Below are positions 36,322 through 44,240 of a stretch of 45,563 bases of DNA, piece by piece. A program made the position numbers and the translations under genes. The DNA lies in NCBI RefSeq assembly GCF_029057325.1, contig NZ_JAICZW010000134.1:1-45563 (forward strand). Reading direction: 5' to 3'. How positions within the stretch are numbered: position 1 is the first letter of the stretch; each line of letters begins with the position of its first letter. This DNA is from Bacteroides sp. Its GTDB lineage: Bacteria; Bacteroidota; Bacteroidia; Bacteroidales; Bacteroidaceae. The notes below the pieces were generated by a model. The model saw only the letters and a list, made by a program, of their open reading frames with translations. It made no database searches and was not told the origin of the DNA.

Positions 36322-37353
36322 TTATTTCTCTACCTCTACTTCCACACCGTCGGCAAGCTTGCTCTGTCCGGCAATGACTACCTGCGAATTGTTCTCCACA
36401 CCGGAAATCAACTCGTATTCCGTATCCATGCGGCGACCCAGCTCTATCTTATTATAAGATACCTTGCCGTCCTTATAAACGTAGATATAACGGTCGCCCG
36501 ATCCGGCACGCTTCACAATGGCGAGGTCGGGAACCACCACGTGATCCTGAGTTCCAAGGTTCAGAGTGGCACGTGCAAACATGCCCGGACGTACCCGTTG
36601 GTCACGGTTGACGAGCTGTATCTCTACGGGGAAAGTACGTGTGGCCGGGTCAATCGTAGGATAAACAAGGCTTATCTTACCCTCGAACTCTTCTTCCCCA
36701 TAAACATCTATCTTCACGGAAACGGGAGCACCCTTCTTCACCTGCGTGAAGTAACCTTCGGACACGTTGATAAGCAATTTCACCGGAGTAATCTGCTCTA
36801 CCACAAGAACCGGATTGCCACCGCTGTACATATCACCGTTGTCATAGTTACGAGCGGTCACCACCCCATTGATGGGGCTGAGCAACGCTGTATTCTCCAA
36901 CAGATTTTTATAAGAAGTCTCACGGATGTCAAGGGTCATCTTGGCGGCATCCCACTCTGATTTAGAGGCTCCGCCTACCTTGTAAAGTTCATCCACACGT
37001 TGGAATTCTATGCGTTGGTTGTCCAGTTGGAATTTCATCTGCTTCAGGTTAGCCGCATCCATACTGACAAGTTTCTGGCCTTTCGCTACCCGATCGCCCA
37101 CTTCGACAAAGATGCGGTCAATGCGCACCGGCGAAGAGGGGGCAATGTTGTTCTTCACATCAGCCTCAACGGTAGCCGTATATTCCTGAATCTGGTCAAC
37201 CGGGCGAGAAGCCACACTCGCCAGTTTTACTTTCGGCTTTTCTTCCACTCTCTCTGCTTCAGCAGCCTTCTCACCACCTCCGCTACATGCGCCCAGCATC
37301 GCAACAGACAGCAGGGCAATCAATTGAAAACCTTTTTTCATATCGTCGTTCAT
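36322..37353 (-). CDS. RND periplasmic adaptor (membrane fusion protein), lipoprotein
   Basis: The 343-residue product has a lipoprotein signal with lipobox LGAC (C23), followed by a Gly/Glu-rich linker. The adaptor hairpin with QLDNQRIEFQRVDELYKVGGASKSEWD is near residues 110-137. A barrel-sandwich domain surrounds it (VASRPVDQIQEYTATVEA and NTALLSPINGVVTARNYDNGD). It should join the RND subunit to the TolC-like channel. It lies between the channel gene (3-nt gap) and the RND gene. Confidence 0.94.
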   Translation of the reverse strand: MNDDMKKGFQLIALLSVAMLGACSGGGEKAAEAERVEEKPKVKLASVASRPVDQIQEYTATVEADVKNNIAPSSPVRIDRIFVEVGDRVAKGQKLVSMDAANLKQMKFQLDNQRIEFQRVDELYKVGGASKSEWDAAKMTLDIRETSYKNLLENTALLSPINGVVTARNYDNGDMYSGGNPVLVVEQITPVKLLINVSEGYFTQVKKGAPVSVKIDVYGEEEFEGKISLVYPTIDPATRTFPVEIQLVNRDQRVRPGMFARATLNLGTQDHVVVPDLAIVKRAGSGDRYIYVYKDGKVSYNKIELGRRMDTEYELISGVENNSQVVIAGQSKLADGVEVEVEK

Positions 37354-37356
37354 TTT

Positions 37357-38715
37357 TTATTTCTGCACATTTATAATATAGTCTCTACCCAATACCTGGT
37401 CAAGGTCGGCCTTAGCCACCAAGTAGTCGTAAATGGACTGGTTGTAGGTCAGCTCGGCCTGCGTCAGCTGCACTTGCGAATTGTTCAGTTCGAGCACCGT
37501 ACCCTTACCTACCTCATAACGCTTACCGGCAATCTCTACCGCCTTCTTAGCCTGATACACATTCTCCTTGTTACTGGACACCTGCTCTGAGCTAGCCGCC
37601 ATATTGTTGCGATAGCTTGTTGCCTGCATATTCAGTTTACGTTCGGTATCGATACGGTTCTGCGCCAGCTGGTTCATCTGGATGCGGTTGGTTTTGAGCT
37701 TGGTAAAATTGCTTGCCCGGAAGATGGGTATGCTCAGGTTGAAAACAAGCGAAGAGCTTCCCGCCCAGTCGTAATGGAACAATTTCCAGTTGGGGTTACT
37801 TACAGACTGATATTGATAAGAATAGGTCGTTGACAACGATGGCATGAAATTGGTATTCAGCGTCTTCTGGTTCTGCAGCAACATCTTCCTGTTCAAATCC
37901 AACTGTTTCATCGTGGAGTTGTTCACCAATCCTTCATCAAAAGTCTCCAGTTGGTTGGCAAACACATAATTCTCATACGTGGCAAGGCTGTCTTCAATAC
38001 GGAGGCTGACATTCGCCGTAATTCCCATCAGCACCTTCAGTTGAAGAATGGACAGCGTAACAGCATTACCTGCCGAAACCAAATTAGGCTTCACGCTGCG
38101 CATCTGCACCTCGGCGCTGATTTTGTCGAACTCACTGACCGCACCCTGTTGGAATTTCGCGTTTACCACGTTGAAATTCTCTTCGGCCACTTTGTAACTC
38201 TGTTTCAGCACTTCGTAGGAATCTTGCGCCAGCATCAACTGATAATAGGCTTTCGTCACCTGATTCACCAAATCCTGCTTGGAAGCACGCGATTTCTCCA
38301 CCGCCAATTCAATGTCCGTCTTGGTCATGGACATCGCCCGGTAAACGGAGGGGGCGAACAAGGGCAGGCTGACGGTCAAAGCACCTGACACCGTATTGGC
38401 ATTGTCAATACCCATCTTAAACTTCTGTCCGGCCAAATTCATTTCAGGAGCGGTAATGGTGTGGCTCCAAGTGCCACCAATGTTCGCTTCCGGCAACAAG
38501 TTTTGCCACGTCTCCTTGTGAGCCACTTTCTTCAAAGCAATCTCTTCTTCCGCAACTTTCATCGTGGGATTGTCGCTCAGGGCTATTTCCAAAGCCCTGT
38601 CAAGATTCAAGGTCAGTGTGTCAGCTTCTTGCGCCTTCATACGGCTGCCACCCGCAGACAACACTACCATGGTCAGCAACAACATTTTGCCAATCCAAAA
38701 TCTCTGCATCTTCAT
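37357..38715 (-). CDS. TolC-like outer-membrane efflux protein
   Basis: The 452-residue product has a signal peptide (MKMQRFWIGKMLLLTMVVLSAGG-type, to MKAQEAD) and two OEP repeats. The first contains LDRALEIALSDNPTMKVAEEEIALKKV and the second contains a helical part ending LELNNSQVQLTQAELTYNQSIYDYLVAKADLDQVLG. These form the trimeric channel across periplasm and outer membrane. It follows tetR by 33 nt, with no promoter in the gap, so it depends on the tetR promoter. Confidence 0.94.
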   Translation of the reverse strand: MKMQRFWIGKMLLLTMVVLSAGGSRMKAQEADTLTLNLDRALEIALSDNPTMKVAEEEIALKKVAHKETWQNLLPEANIGGTWSHTITAPEMNLAGQKFKMGIDNANTVSGALTVSLPLFAPSVYRAMSMTKTDIELAVEKSRASKQDLVNQVTKAYYQLMLAQDSYEVLKQSYKVAEENFNVVNAKFQQGAVSEFDKISAEVQMRSVKPNLVSAGNAVTLSILQLKVLMGITANVSLRIEDSLATYENYVFANQLETFDEGLVNNSTMKQLDLNRKMLLQNQKTLNTNFMPSLSTTYSYQYQSVSNPNWKLFHYDWAGSSSLVFNLSIPIFRASNFTKLKTNRIQMNQLAQNRIDTERKLNMQATSYRNNMAASSEQVSSNKENVYQAKKAVEIAGKRYEVGKGTVLELNNSQVQLTQAELTYNQSIYDYLVAKADLDQVLGRDYIINVQK

Positions 38716-38748
38716 AAATAATCGTTATTTGTTTGTTTATTATATTCT

Positions 38749-39399
38749 TTATCCAACCGGAAGTTGTTTTTTGCGATATTTATAGATAAAGTCCTCAAGT
38801 TCAGCCGCTCCTTTTTCCGTAGAAATGCCACGCAAGAAGGTGAACATAATGGATTCATATACTTCAAGGAAAGAAAACTTCTCGCAGAGGTCGGTTTCCA
38901 TCAACACATCAAGCTGCTTACGTACTAACACCCCCACGATGGCAAAGTTCACGTCATCACGGAAAAAACCTTGTACCACACCCTGCCTGAAGAAACTGAT
39001 GGCGTCTTCGTGGTTGCGGTTATTGTCACGCCTCACCGCTTCGTAGGCTTTGGGATACTTCTTTATCTCTTCAAAAAATTTCTTGTTAGTGGCATGGAAC
39101 TTCTCTATGCTATGCTGATAAAGTTTCAGCAAGACTTCCAGCACATTGTCCGACTCCTGAAGGACTTCTTCAATATACGTATCCGTTTCTCCCTGAACTT
39201 TCAGGATACATGCTTCCAACAATGTTTCTTTGTCGGGAAACACTTCATACAATGTACGCTTGGAGATGCCTAAAGAAGCCGCAATCTCATCCATAGTGAC
39301 GCATTTGATGCCTGATGCGGAAAAGGCTTCCGAAGCCACATTGATGATTCGCTCCTTCAACTCCGACCGCGATGTGAAATGTCTGGTGTGTTCGCCCAT
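38749..39399 (-). CDS. TetR-family regulator of the efflux operon
   Basis: The 216-residue regulator has an N-terminal TetR HTH (about 13-60): INVASEAFSASGIKCVTMDEIAASLGISKRTLYEVFPDKETLLEAC. The C-terminal helical domain is the ligand-binding part and is unlike any I recognise. It is the first gene of the operon and should repress its own transcription. An inverted repeat at 39462-39499 lies next to its -7 box and is a plausible operator. Confidence 0.9.
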   Translation of the reverse strand: MGEHTRHFTSRSELKERIINVASEAFSASGIKCVTMDEIAASLGISKRTLYEVFPDKETLLEACILKVQGETDTYIEEVLQESDNVLEVLLKLYQHSIEKFHATNKKFFEEIKKYPKAYEAVRRDNNRNHEDAISFFRQGVVQGFFRDDVNFAIVGVLVRKQLDVLMETDLCEKFSFLEVYESIMFTFLRGISTEKGAAELEDFIYKYRKKQLPVG

Positions 39400-39454
39400 C
39401 TCTCTCTTGAATACCTTTTTCTGGACTTTAGGCTATCTGTACCTAAAGCGAGGG

Positions 39455-39462
39455 CAAATATA
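39455..39462 (-). promoter_or_regulatory. -7 box of the tetR efflux operon
   Basis: The minus strand reads TATATTTG, 55 nt before the tetR ATG. The -33 position falls inside an inverted repeat and lacks a clear TTG. Confidence 0.6.
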
Positions 39463-39499
39463 AGGAGAAAACTCTATTTACCGATTGAGTTTTCTCCTT
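39462..39499. promoter_or_regulatory. Candidate TetR operator: 13-bp perfect inverted repeat
   Basis: AAGGAGAAAACTC (39462-39474) and GAGTTTTCTCCTT (39487-39499) are perfect inverse arms around 12 nt. They overlap the last base of the -7 box and cover the spacer and -33 region of the tetR promoter. On the plus strand six T follow, so a terminator is the alternative, though no plus-strand gene would need it. Confidence 0.55.
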
Positions 39500-39547
39500 T
39501 TTTATACAAAGCATTAATAAAAATTATATTTATACATTTTAGGGGTT

Positions 39548-39659
39548 ATCGGGAGTTAAAAGATGTTATTACGCCCCGGAGTCAGGAGCCATAGCCAATA
39601 CGCCGGCTGATGCAAGCGGCCCCATCGGCTTCCGGCCGACAACTCCCGATGCCTCCTGA
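39548..39659. repeat. Nested inverted repeat of the GGAGTTA type
   Basis: ATCGGGAGTT (39548-39557) is inverted as AACTCCCGAT (39641-39650). TCAGGAGCCAT (39582-39592) is nearly inverted as ATGCCTCCTGA (39649-39659). It resembles the element at 44159-44218. Confidence 0.5.
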
Positions 39660-39663
39660 TTCA

Positions 39664-40019
39664 TCAATAATCGAACTTCGTACGATTAAGGAAGGCGACA
39701 GTCTTGTCGATTTCCTTATACATCACGATGTCATCCTTGATGAAAGGTACCTCCTTACGGTATTCATGTAAGAATCGTTCCAGTATCGGAGCGCTTCGGA
39801 GATGATACAATCTGCATCAGGGAAAATCGTAGGATTGTACGTCACAGAATTGATTTCCGTCAACAGCACCAAAGCGACATACCGGATAGCGTCTTTCGTA
39901 GCGCCATGCACCTACGGAATGCAACAGAACAAATAGGGGGCTTGCACATGATGCCGCAGATGTATCGACTTTCGCTCCTCTAAAAGCATCCGAAAATCAA
40001 AAACATTTACATTATTCAT
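39664..40019 (-). pseudogene. Broken gene of unknown family (in-frame stop and frameshift)
   Basis: Read on the minus strand from the ATG at 40019, the frame gives MNNVNVFDFRMLLEERKSIH and onward for 35 codons, then a TAG (39912-39914). The same frame continues HGATKDAIRYVALVLLTEINSVTYNPTIFPDADCIISEA. Near 39780 the coherent sequence moves to another frame (APILERFLHEYRKEVPF ... VAFLNRTKFDY) and ends at TGA (39664-39666). An ancestral protein of about 117 residues fits. I do not recognise it. The rest of 39400-40547 holds only repeats, the tetR and parC promoters and no other gene. Confidence 0.6.
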
Positions 40020-40080
40020 CTTCTTTCCAAAAAATTCGTCCCACTCTGTCTTTTCGGTTCGCGTCTTATCCGGCCCTAAT

Positions 40081-40294
40081 CTGCTCCATAGTTTCTTCGG
40101 TGTTTCTTCGGACGTTCTTCGGACATTCTTCGGTCCTAGGGAGTGGAGTTTGTCCGAAGAACGTCCGAAGCCGAATAGGTCCTGGTAGGGGGCGGACAGA
40201 AAGCCGACAGGGAGAACAGCACGGAGGATGGTTGAAGAGCGTTTTCTCGACCTGACGTTCCGGCCCCGGGAATAGAACAGGAAAATATTTTACA
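40081..40294 (+). repeat. Structured intergenic repeat, copy B
   Basis: This is the inverted partner of 26880-27095. The first 100 nt (40081-40180) are identical to the reverse complement of 26996-27095. The next 40 nt are close, and the rest is diverged but alignable (for example TTTTACAT near 40281-40288). It has the same 19-nt inverted arms and 11-nt CCGAAGAA units. It lies about 200 nt upstream of the parC -7 box and reads toward it. Confidence 0.85.
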
Positions 40295-40492
40295 TCAAGA
40301 AAAACCTTTTCACAGACAGGACAAAGGGAAAGCAATGTATTCCATGCAATTCTGTGTAAAGAGAAAGCAGTACCGTCGTTTTCGGACGGTCCGGAAAAGG
40401 CGGACAGGACAGAAAGGAGGCGTGCAGAAGCAGATAAAAGCATACAAACGCAAAATCCACCGCAGAGGTTCCCATATATAAAATAAAATTCG

Positions 40493-40500
40493 TAATTTTG
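40493..40500 (+). promoter_or_regulatory. -7 box of the topoisomerase IV subunit A gene
   Basis: TAATTTTG matches TAnnTTTG, 47 nt before the ATG. The -33 region is weak. Confidence 0.55.
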
Positions 40501-40547
40501 CCTGCAACCGATAATCAGTAATATCACAGAACAACCCTCGAACAAAT

Positions 40548-43229
40548 ATGAGTGAAGATTTTGAAGCACCGAAAGACGACCTGAACAGCGAACTACCCGC
40601 CGGAAACGGGGAGCATTCGGATTATAAACCCGCCGACACGAAAGATGCCAACGTGAAGCACCAGTTGAGCGGCATGTACCAGAACTGGTTTCTGGACTAC
40701 GCCTCCTACGTCATACTGGAACGCGCCGTACCCCACATCATGGACGGGCTGAAACCCGTGCAGCGACGCATCCTGCACACCATGCGCCGTATGGAGGACG
40801 GACGATACAACAAAGTGGCAAACATCGTGGGCGAAGCCATGAAATTTCATCCCCACGGCGATGCCTCCATCAAGGAAGCACTGGTGCAGCTGGGGCAGAA
40901 AGACATGCTCATCGACTGCCAGGGAAACTGGGGAAACATACTGACGGGGGACGCCGCTGCCGCCGCCCGATATATCGAGGCCCGACTGACGAAGTTCGCC
41001 CTGGACGTAGTGTTCAACCCCAAGACCACCGAATGGAAATTGTCGTACGACGGGCGCAACCGCGAACCGGTGACCCTACCGGTGAAGTTCCCCCTGTTAC
41101 TGGCGCAAGGCGTAGAAGGAATAGCCGTGGGGCTGTCATCAAAAATACTGCCACACAATTTCAACGAGCTGTGCGACGCCGCCATCAGCTACCTGCACGG
41201 CAAAACGTTCACGCTCTATCCCGACTTCCAGACGGGGGGCTCCATCGACGTATCCAAGTACAACGACGGCGAGCGGGGCGGAAGCGTACGTGTACGTTCC
41301 AAAATAGAGAAGATAGACAACAAGACGCTCGCCGTCAAGGAAATCCCCTTCGGAAAAACCGTGGCAAGCGTGTGCGACTCCATCGTGAAGGCCAGCGAGA
41401 AGGGTAAAATCAAAATCCGCAAGGTGGAAGACCTCACCTCGAGAAGCGTGGAAATATTGGTACATCTGGCACCGGGCACCTCGTCGGACAAGACCATCGA
41501 CGCGCTCTATGCCTTCACCGACTGCGAGGTGAGCATCTCGCCCAACTGCTGCATCATTGACAACCAAAAGCCGCACTTCCTCACCGTGAGCGACGTGCTG
41601 CGCAAGTCTGCCGACAACACCCTCGCCCTGCTGCGCCGCGAACTGGAGATACGCAAGACAGAGATACTGGAAAGCCTCCACTTCGCCTCCCTCGAGAAAA
41701 TATTCATCGAAGAACGCATCTATAAGGACAAAGAGTTCGAACAAGCACGCCACATGGACGCCGCCTGCGAACATATCGACCTCCGCCTGACCCCCTATTA
41801 CCCCACCTTCGTCCGCGAAGTGACCAAAGAAGACATCCTCCGCCTGATGGAGATAAAGATGGCGCGCATCCTCAAGTTCAACTCCGACAAGGCCGAAGAG
41901 CAGATTGCCCGCATGAGGCAGGAAATTGAAGAGACCGAACGCCACCTGGCGAACATCGTGGAATATACCGTAGAATGGTTCCGCACGCTGAAAGAGAAGT
42001 ACGGGAAAGGATTTCCCCGCCGCACGGAGCTGCGCAACTTCGACACCATCGAGGCCACCAAGGTCATCGAAGCCAACGAAAAACTCTACATCAACCGCGA
42101 AGAGGGCTTCATCGGCACAGGGCTGAAGAAGGACGAGTTCATAGGCAACTGCTCGCCCATAGACGACGTGATAGTCTTCTTCCGCGACGGACGATACATC
42201 ATCACTCCCGTGACCGACAAGAAGTTCGTGGGCAAGAACATCCTCTACGCCAATGTGTTCAAGAAGAACGACAAACGCACCATCTACAACGTATGCTACC
42301 GCGACGGCAAAGAGGGCACCAGCTACATCAAGCGCTTTGCCGTGACCTCCGTAGTGCGCGACCGCGAATACGACGTCACCCAAGGCACCCCCGACTCGCG
42401 CGTCACCTACTTCACCGCCAATCCCAACGGCGAGGCTGAGGTCATCAAGGTGACACTAAAGCCCAATCCACGCGTGCGCCACCTCATCTTCGAGGAAGAC
42501 TTCAGCCGGATAAACATCAAGGGGCGCCAGGCCATGGGAAACATCCTCACAAAGCTGCCCGTACACAAAATCACCCTCAAACAGCGCGGAGGCTCCACCC
42601 TGGGAGGACGCAAAGTATGGTTCGACAGCGACGTACTGCGCCTCAACTACGATGGACGCGGCGAGTATCTGGGCGAGTTCCACAGCGGAGACTCCATTCT
42701 GGTGATATACAACAACGGAGACTTCTGCACGACCAGCTTCGACCTGAACAACCATTACGACAACGGCATACGCATCATCGAAAAATACGAACCCGACAAG
42801 ATATGGACCGCCGTGCTGTATGACGCCGACCAGCAGAACTACCCCTACATCAAGCGCTTCTGTCTGGAAACGACCGCCCGCAAACAGAACTACTTGGGCG
42901 AAAACAGGCACAACGAACTTATCCTACTGACCGACGAGTGCTATCCGCGCCTTGAGGTGGTGTTCGGCGGACACGACAGCTTCCGCGAGCCGCTGGTGGT
43001 GGAGGCCGACGAGTTCATCGCCGTGAAAGGATTCAAGGCCAAAGGCAAACGCCTGACCACCTATACCCTTGACACCATCAACGAACTGGAGCCTACCCGA
43101 CAGCCGCTCCCCCCGCAGAAGCCCGAACGGACGGAAACGGACAAAGAACCGGAGATCCTGGACCCCGATCACGGCAAGAGCGAGAGCGACATTCTGGACG
43201 AGATGACCGGACAGATGAAGCTGTTTTGA
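40548..43229 (+). CDS. parC: DNA topoisomerase IV subunit A (ParC-like)
   Basis: The 893-residue protein has the GyrA/ParC breakage-rejoining domain (about 40-480), with DGLKPVQRRIL near 66-76 and catalytic Y142 in AAAARYIEARLT. The C-terminal region (about 500-830) has divergent pinwheel repeats. The quinolone-pocket segment is HPHGDASIKE: the usual serine is A106, while the acidic E110 is kept. ParC rather than GyrA is inferred from the HPHGDASI form and the lack of a clean GyrA box. It decatenates daughter chromosomes. No parE is adjacent; a 57-72-nt gap leads to a DUF3316 gene that may share the transcript. Confidence 0.87.
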   Translation: MSEDFEAPKDDLNSELPAGNGEHSDYKPADTKDANVKHQLSGMYQNWFLDYASYVILERAVPHIMDGLKPVQRRILHTMRRMEDGRYNKVANIVGEAMKFHPHGDASIKEALVQLGQKDMLIDCQGNWGNILTGDAAAAARYIEARLTKFALDVVFNPKTTEWKLSYDGRNREPVTLPVKFPLLLAQGVEGIAVGLSSKILPHNFNELCDAAISYLHGKTFTLYPDFQTGGSIDVSKYNDGERGGSVRVRSKIEKIDNKTLAVKEIPFGKTVASVCDSIVKASEKGKIKIRKVEDLTSRSVEILVHLAPGTSSDKTIDALYAFTDCEVSISPNCCIIDNQKPHFLTVSDVLRKSADNTLALLRRELEIRKTEILESLHFASLEKIFIEERIYKDKEFEQARHMDAACEHIDLRLTPYYPTFVREVTKEDILRLMEIKMARILKFNSDKAEEQIARMRQEIEETERHLANIVEYTVEWFRTLKEKYGKGFPRRTELRNFDTIEATKVIEANEKLYINREEGFIGTGLKKDEFIGNCSPIDDVIVFFRDGRYIITPVTDKKFVGKNILYANVFKKNDKRTIYNVCYRDGKEGTSYIKRFAVTSVVRDREYDVTQGTPDSRVTYFTANPNGEAEVIKVTLKPNPRVRHLIFEEDFSRINIKGRQAMGNILTKLPVHKITLKQRGGSTLGGRKVWFDSDVLRLNYDGRGEYLGEFHSGDSILVIYNNGDFCTTSFDLNNHYDNGIRIIEKYEPDKIWTAVLYDADQQNYPYIKRFCLETTARKQNYLGENRHNELILLTDECYPRLEVVFGGHDSFREPLVVEADEFIAVKGFKAKGKRLTTYTLDTINELEPTRQPLPPQKPERTETDKEPEILDPDHGKSESDILDEMTGQMKLF

Positions 43230-43230
43230 G

Positions 43231-43259
43231 ATTTATGATTTCAGATTTATGATTTATAA
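43231..43259. repeat. GATTTATGATTT-type intergenic repeat, copy 3
   Basis: GATTTATGATTTCAGATTTATGATTTATAA-like sequence runs from 43231, two direct copies of GATTTATGATTT-type units. It begins just after the parC stop codon. Confidence 0.6.
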
Positions 43260-43300
43260 CAGTCACCCGATGATAAGCCTTCGGCTTGAACGATGATTTT

Positions 43301-44176
43301 ATGATGACAAGGTTATACCAGATAATAATCCTTCTGTGCGGCATGCTTGCGGCAACCGCACCTCTGAAGGCGCAGGAGGCGGAAGACGACCCGGCGCAGA
43401 CGCTGCGGACCGACTCCGCCAGCCGCCACCGGCTCATCACCCGCGCCACCCTGTATGGTGCCGGCTTCACCAACGTGTTCGACACCTACTTGTCACCACA
43501 GGAATATCGTGGCATCGACTTCCGCATCGTCCGCGAAAGCATGCGGATGACACGCCTCCTGAACGGCCACGTGTCGCTGCAAACGCTCTTCCAGGCCGAT
43601 CTGGGATATACGCACAACAAGGTCGATAACAACAACACCCTCTCCGCCCTGGCAAACTGGAACTACGGGCTGCACTACCACTTCCCCCTCACCGGCAACT
43701 TCAAACTGCTTGCCGGAGGCGTGGGCGACTTCAACGGCGGATTCGTTTACAACCTGCGCAACGGTAATAATCCTGCCCAGGCACGCGCCTACGTCAATCT
43801 GGCAGCATCGGGCATGGCCGTCTGGGAACTGCGCGTCAAAGGCCGCCCCATCACCCTGCGCTACCAGCTGAACCTCCCGCTGATGGGCGTGATGTTTATG
43901 CCCAACTACGGGCAATCCTACTACGAGATATTCACGCTGGGCCATTGGGACGGTGTTGTCCGCTTCACCTCCCTACACAACCAGCCCTCTCTGAGGCAGA
44001 TGCTGACAGCCGACTTCCCCGTAGGACGCGCCCGCATGCGCCTCGCCTACCTGTGGGACACGCAGCAGGCGAAGGTGAACGAGATAAAGACCCACACCTA
44101 CTCGCACGTGTTCATGGTGGGGTTTGTGAAAGAGCTATACTTGTTTTCTAATAAAAAAGGAGTTAAAGGGAGTTAG
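43301..44176 (+). CDS. DUF3316 family exported protein
   Basis: The frame is open from a TTG at 43286, but the first ATG at 43301 gives a signal peptide (MMTRLYQIIILLCGMLAATAPLKAQ) and is chosen (291 residues). The mature part is rich in aromatic, alternating segments (NWNYGLHYHFPLTGNFKLLAGGVGDFNGG, RPITLRYQLNLPLMGVMFMPNYGQSYYEIF) that predict an outer-membrane beta barrel. It matches DUF3316, a Bacteroidetes family with no known function. It lies between parC and an S41 protease gene on the same strand, probably one transcription unit with at least one of them. Confidence 0.8.
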   Translation: MMTRLYQIIILLCGMLAATAPLKAQEAEDDPAQTLRTDSASRHRLITRATLYGAGFTNVFDTYLSPQEYRGIDFRIVRESMRMTRLLNGHVSLQTLFQADLGYTHNKVDNNNTLSALANWNYGLHYHFPLTGNFKLLAGGVGDFNGGFVYNLRNGNNPAQARAYVNLAASGMAVWELRVKGRPITLRYQLNLPLMGVMFMPNYGQSYYEIFTLGHWDGVVRFTSLHNQPSLRQMLTADFPVGRARMRLAYLWDTQQAKVNEIKTHTYSHVFMVGFVKELYLFSNKKGVKGS

Positions 44177-44218
44177 AAGGAGTTATCGGCCTCTAACTCC
44201 TGACACCCCATTAACTCC
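44159..44218. repeat. GGAGTTA inverted repeat cluster
   Basis: AGGAGTTA (44178-44185) is inverted as TAACTCCT (44194-44201) with an 8-nt loop. An outer pair GGAGTTAA (44159-44166) and TTAACTCC (44211-44218) encloses it. It overlaps the end of the DUF3316 gene and fills the gap before the S41 gene. Similar motifs are at 39548-39659. Confidence 0.6.
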
Positions 44219-44240
44219 GTTCCCTAAAAAACATACCATC

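Noticed and set aside
40066..40569. 167-codon minus-strand open frame upstream of parC
   Set aside because: It runs through the repeat element and overlaps the parC promoter and start; the sequence is low in coding character and matches nothing.
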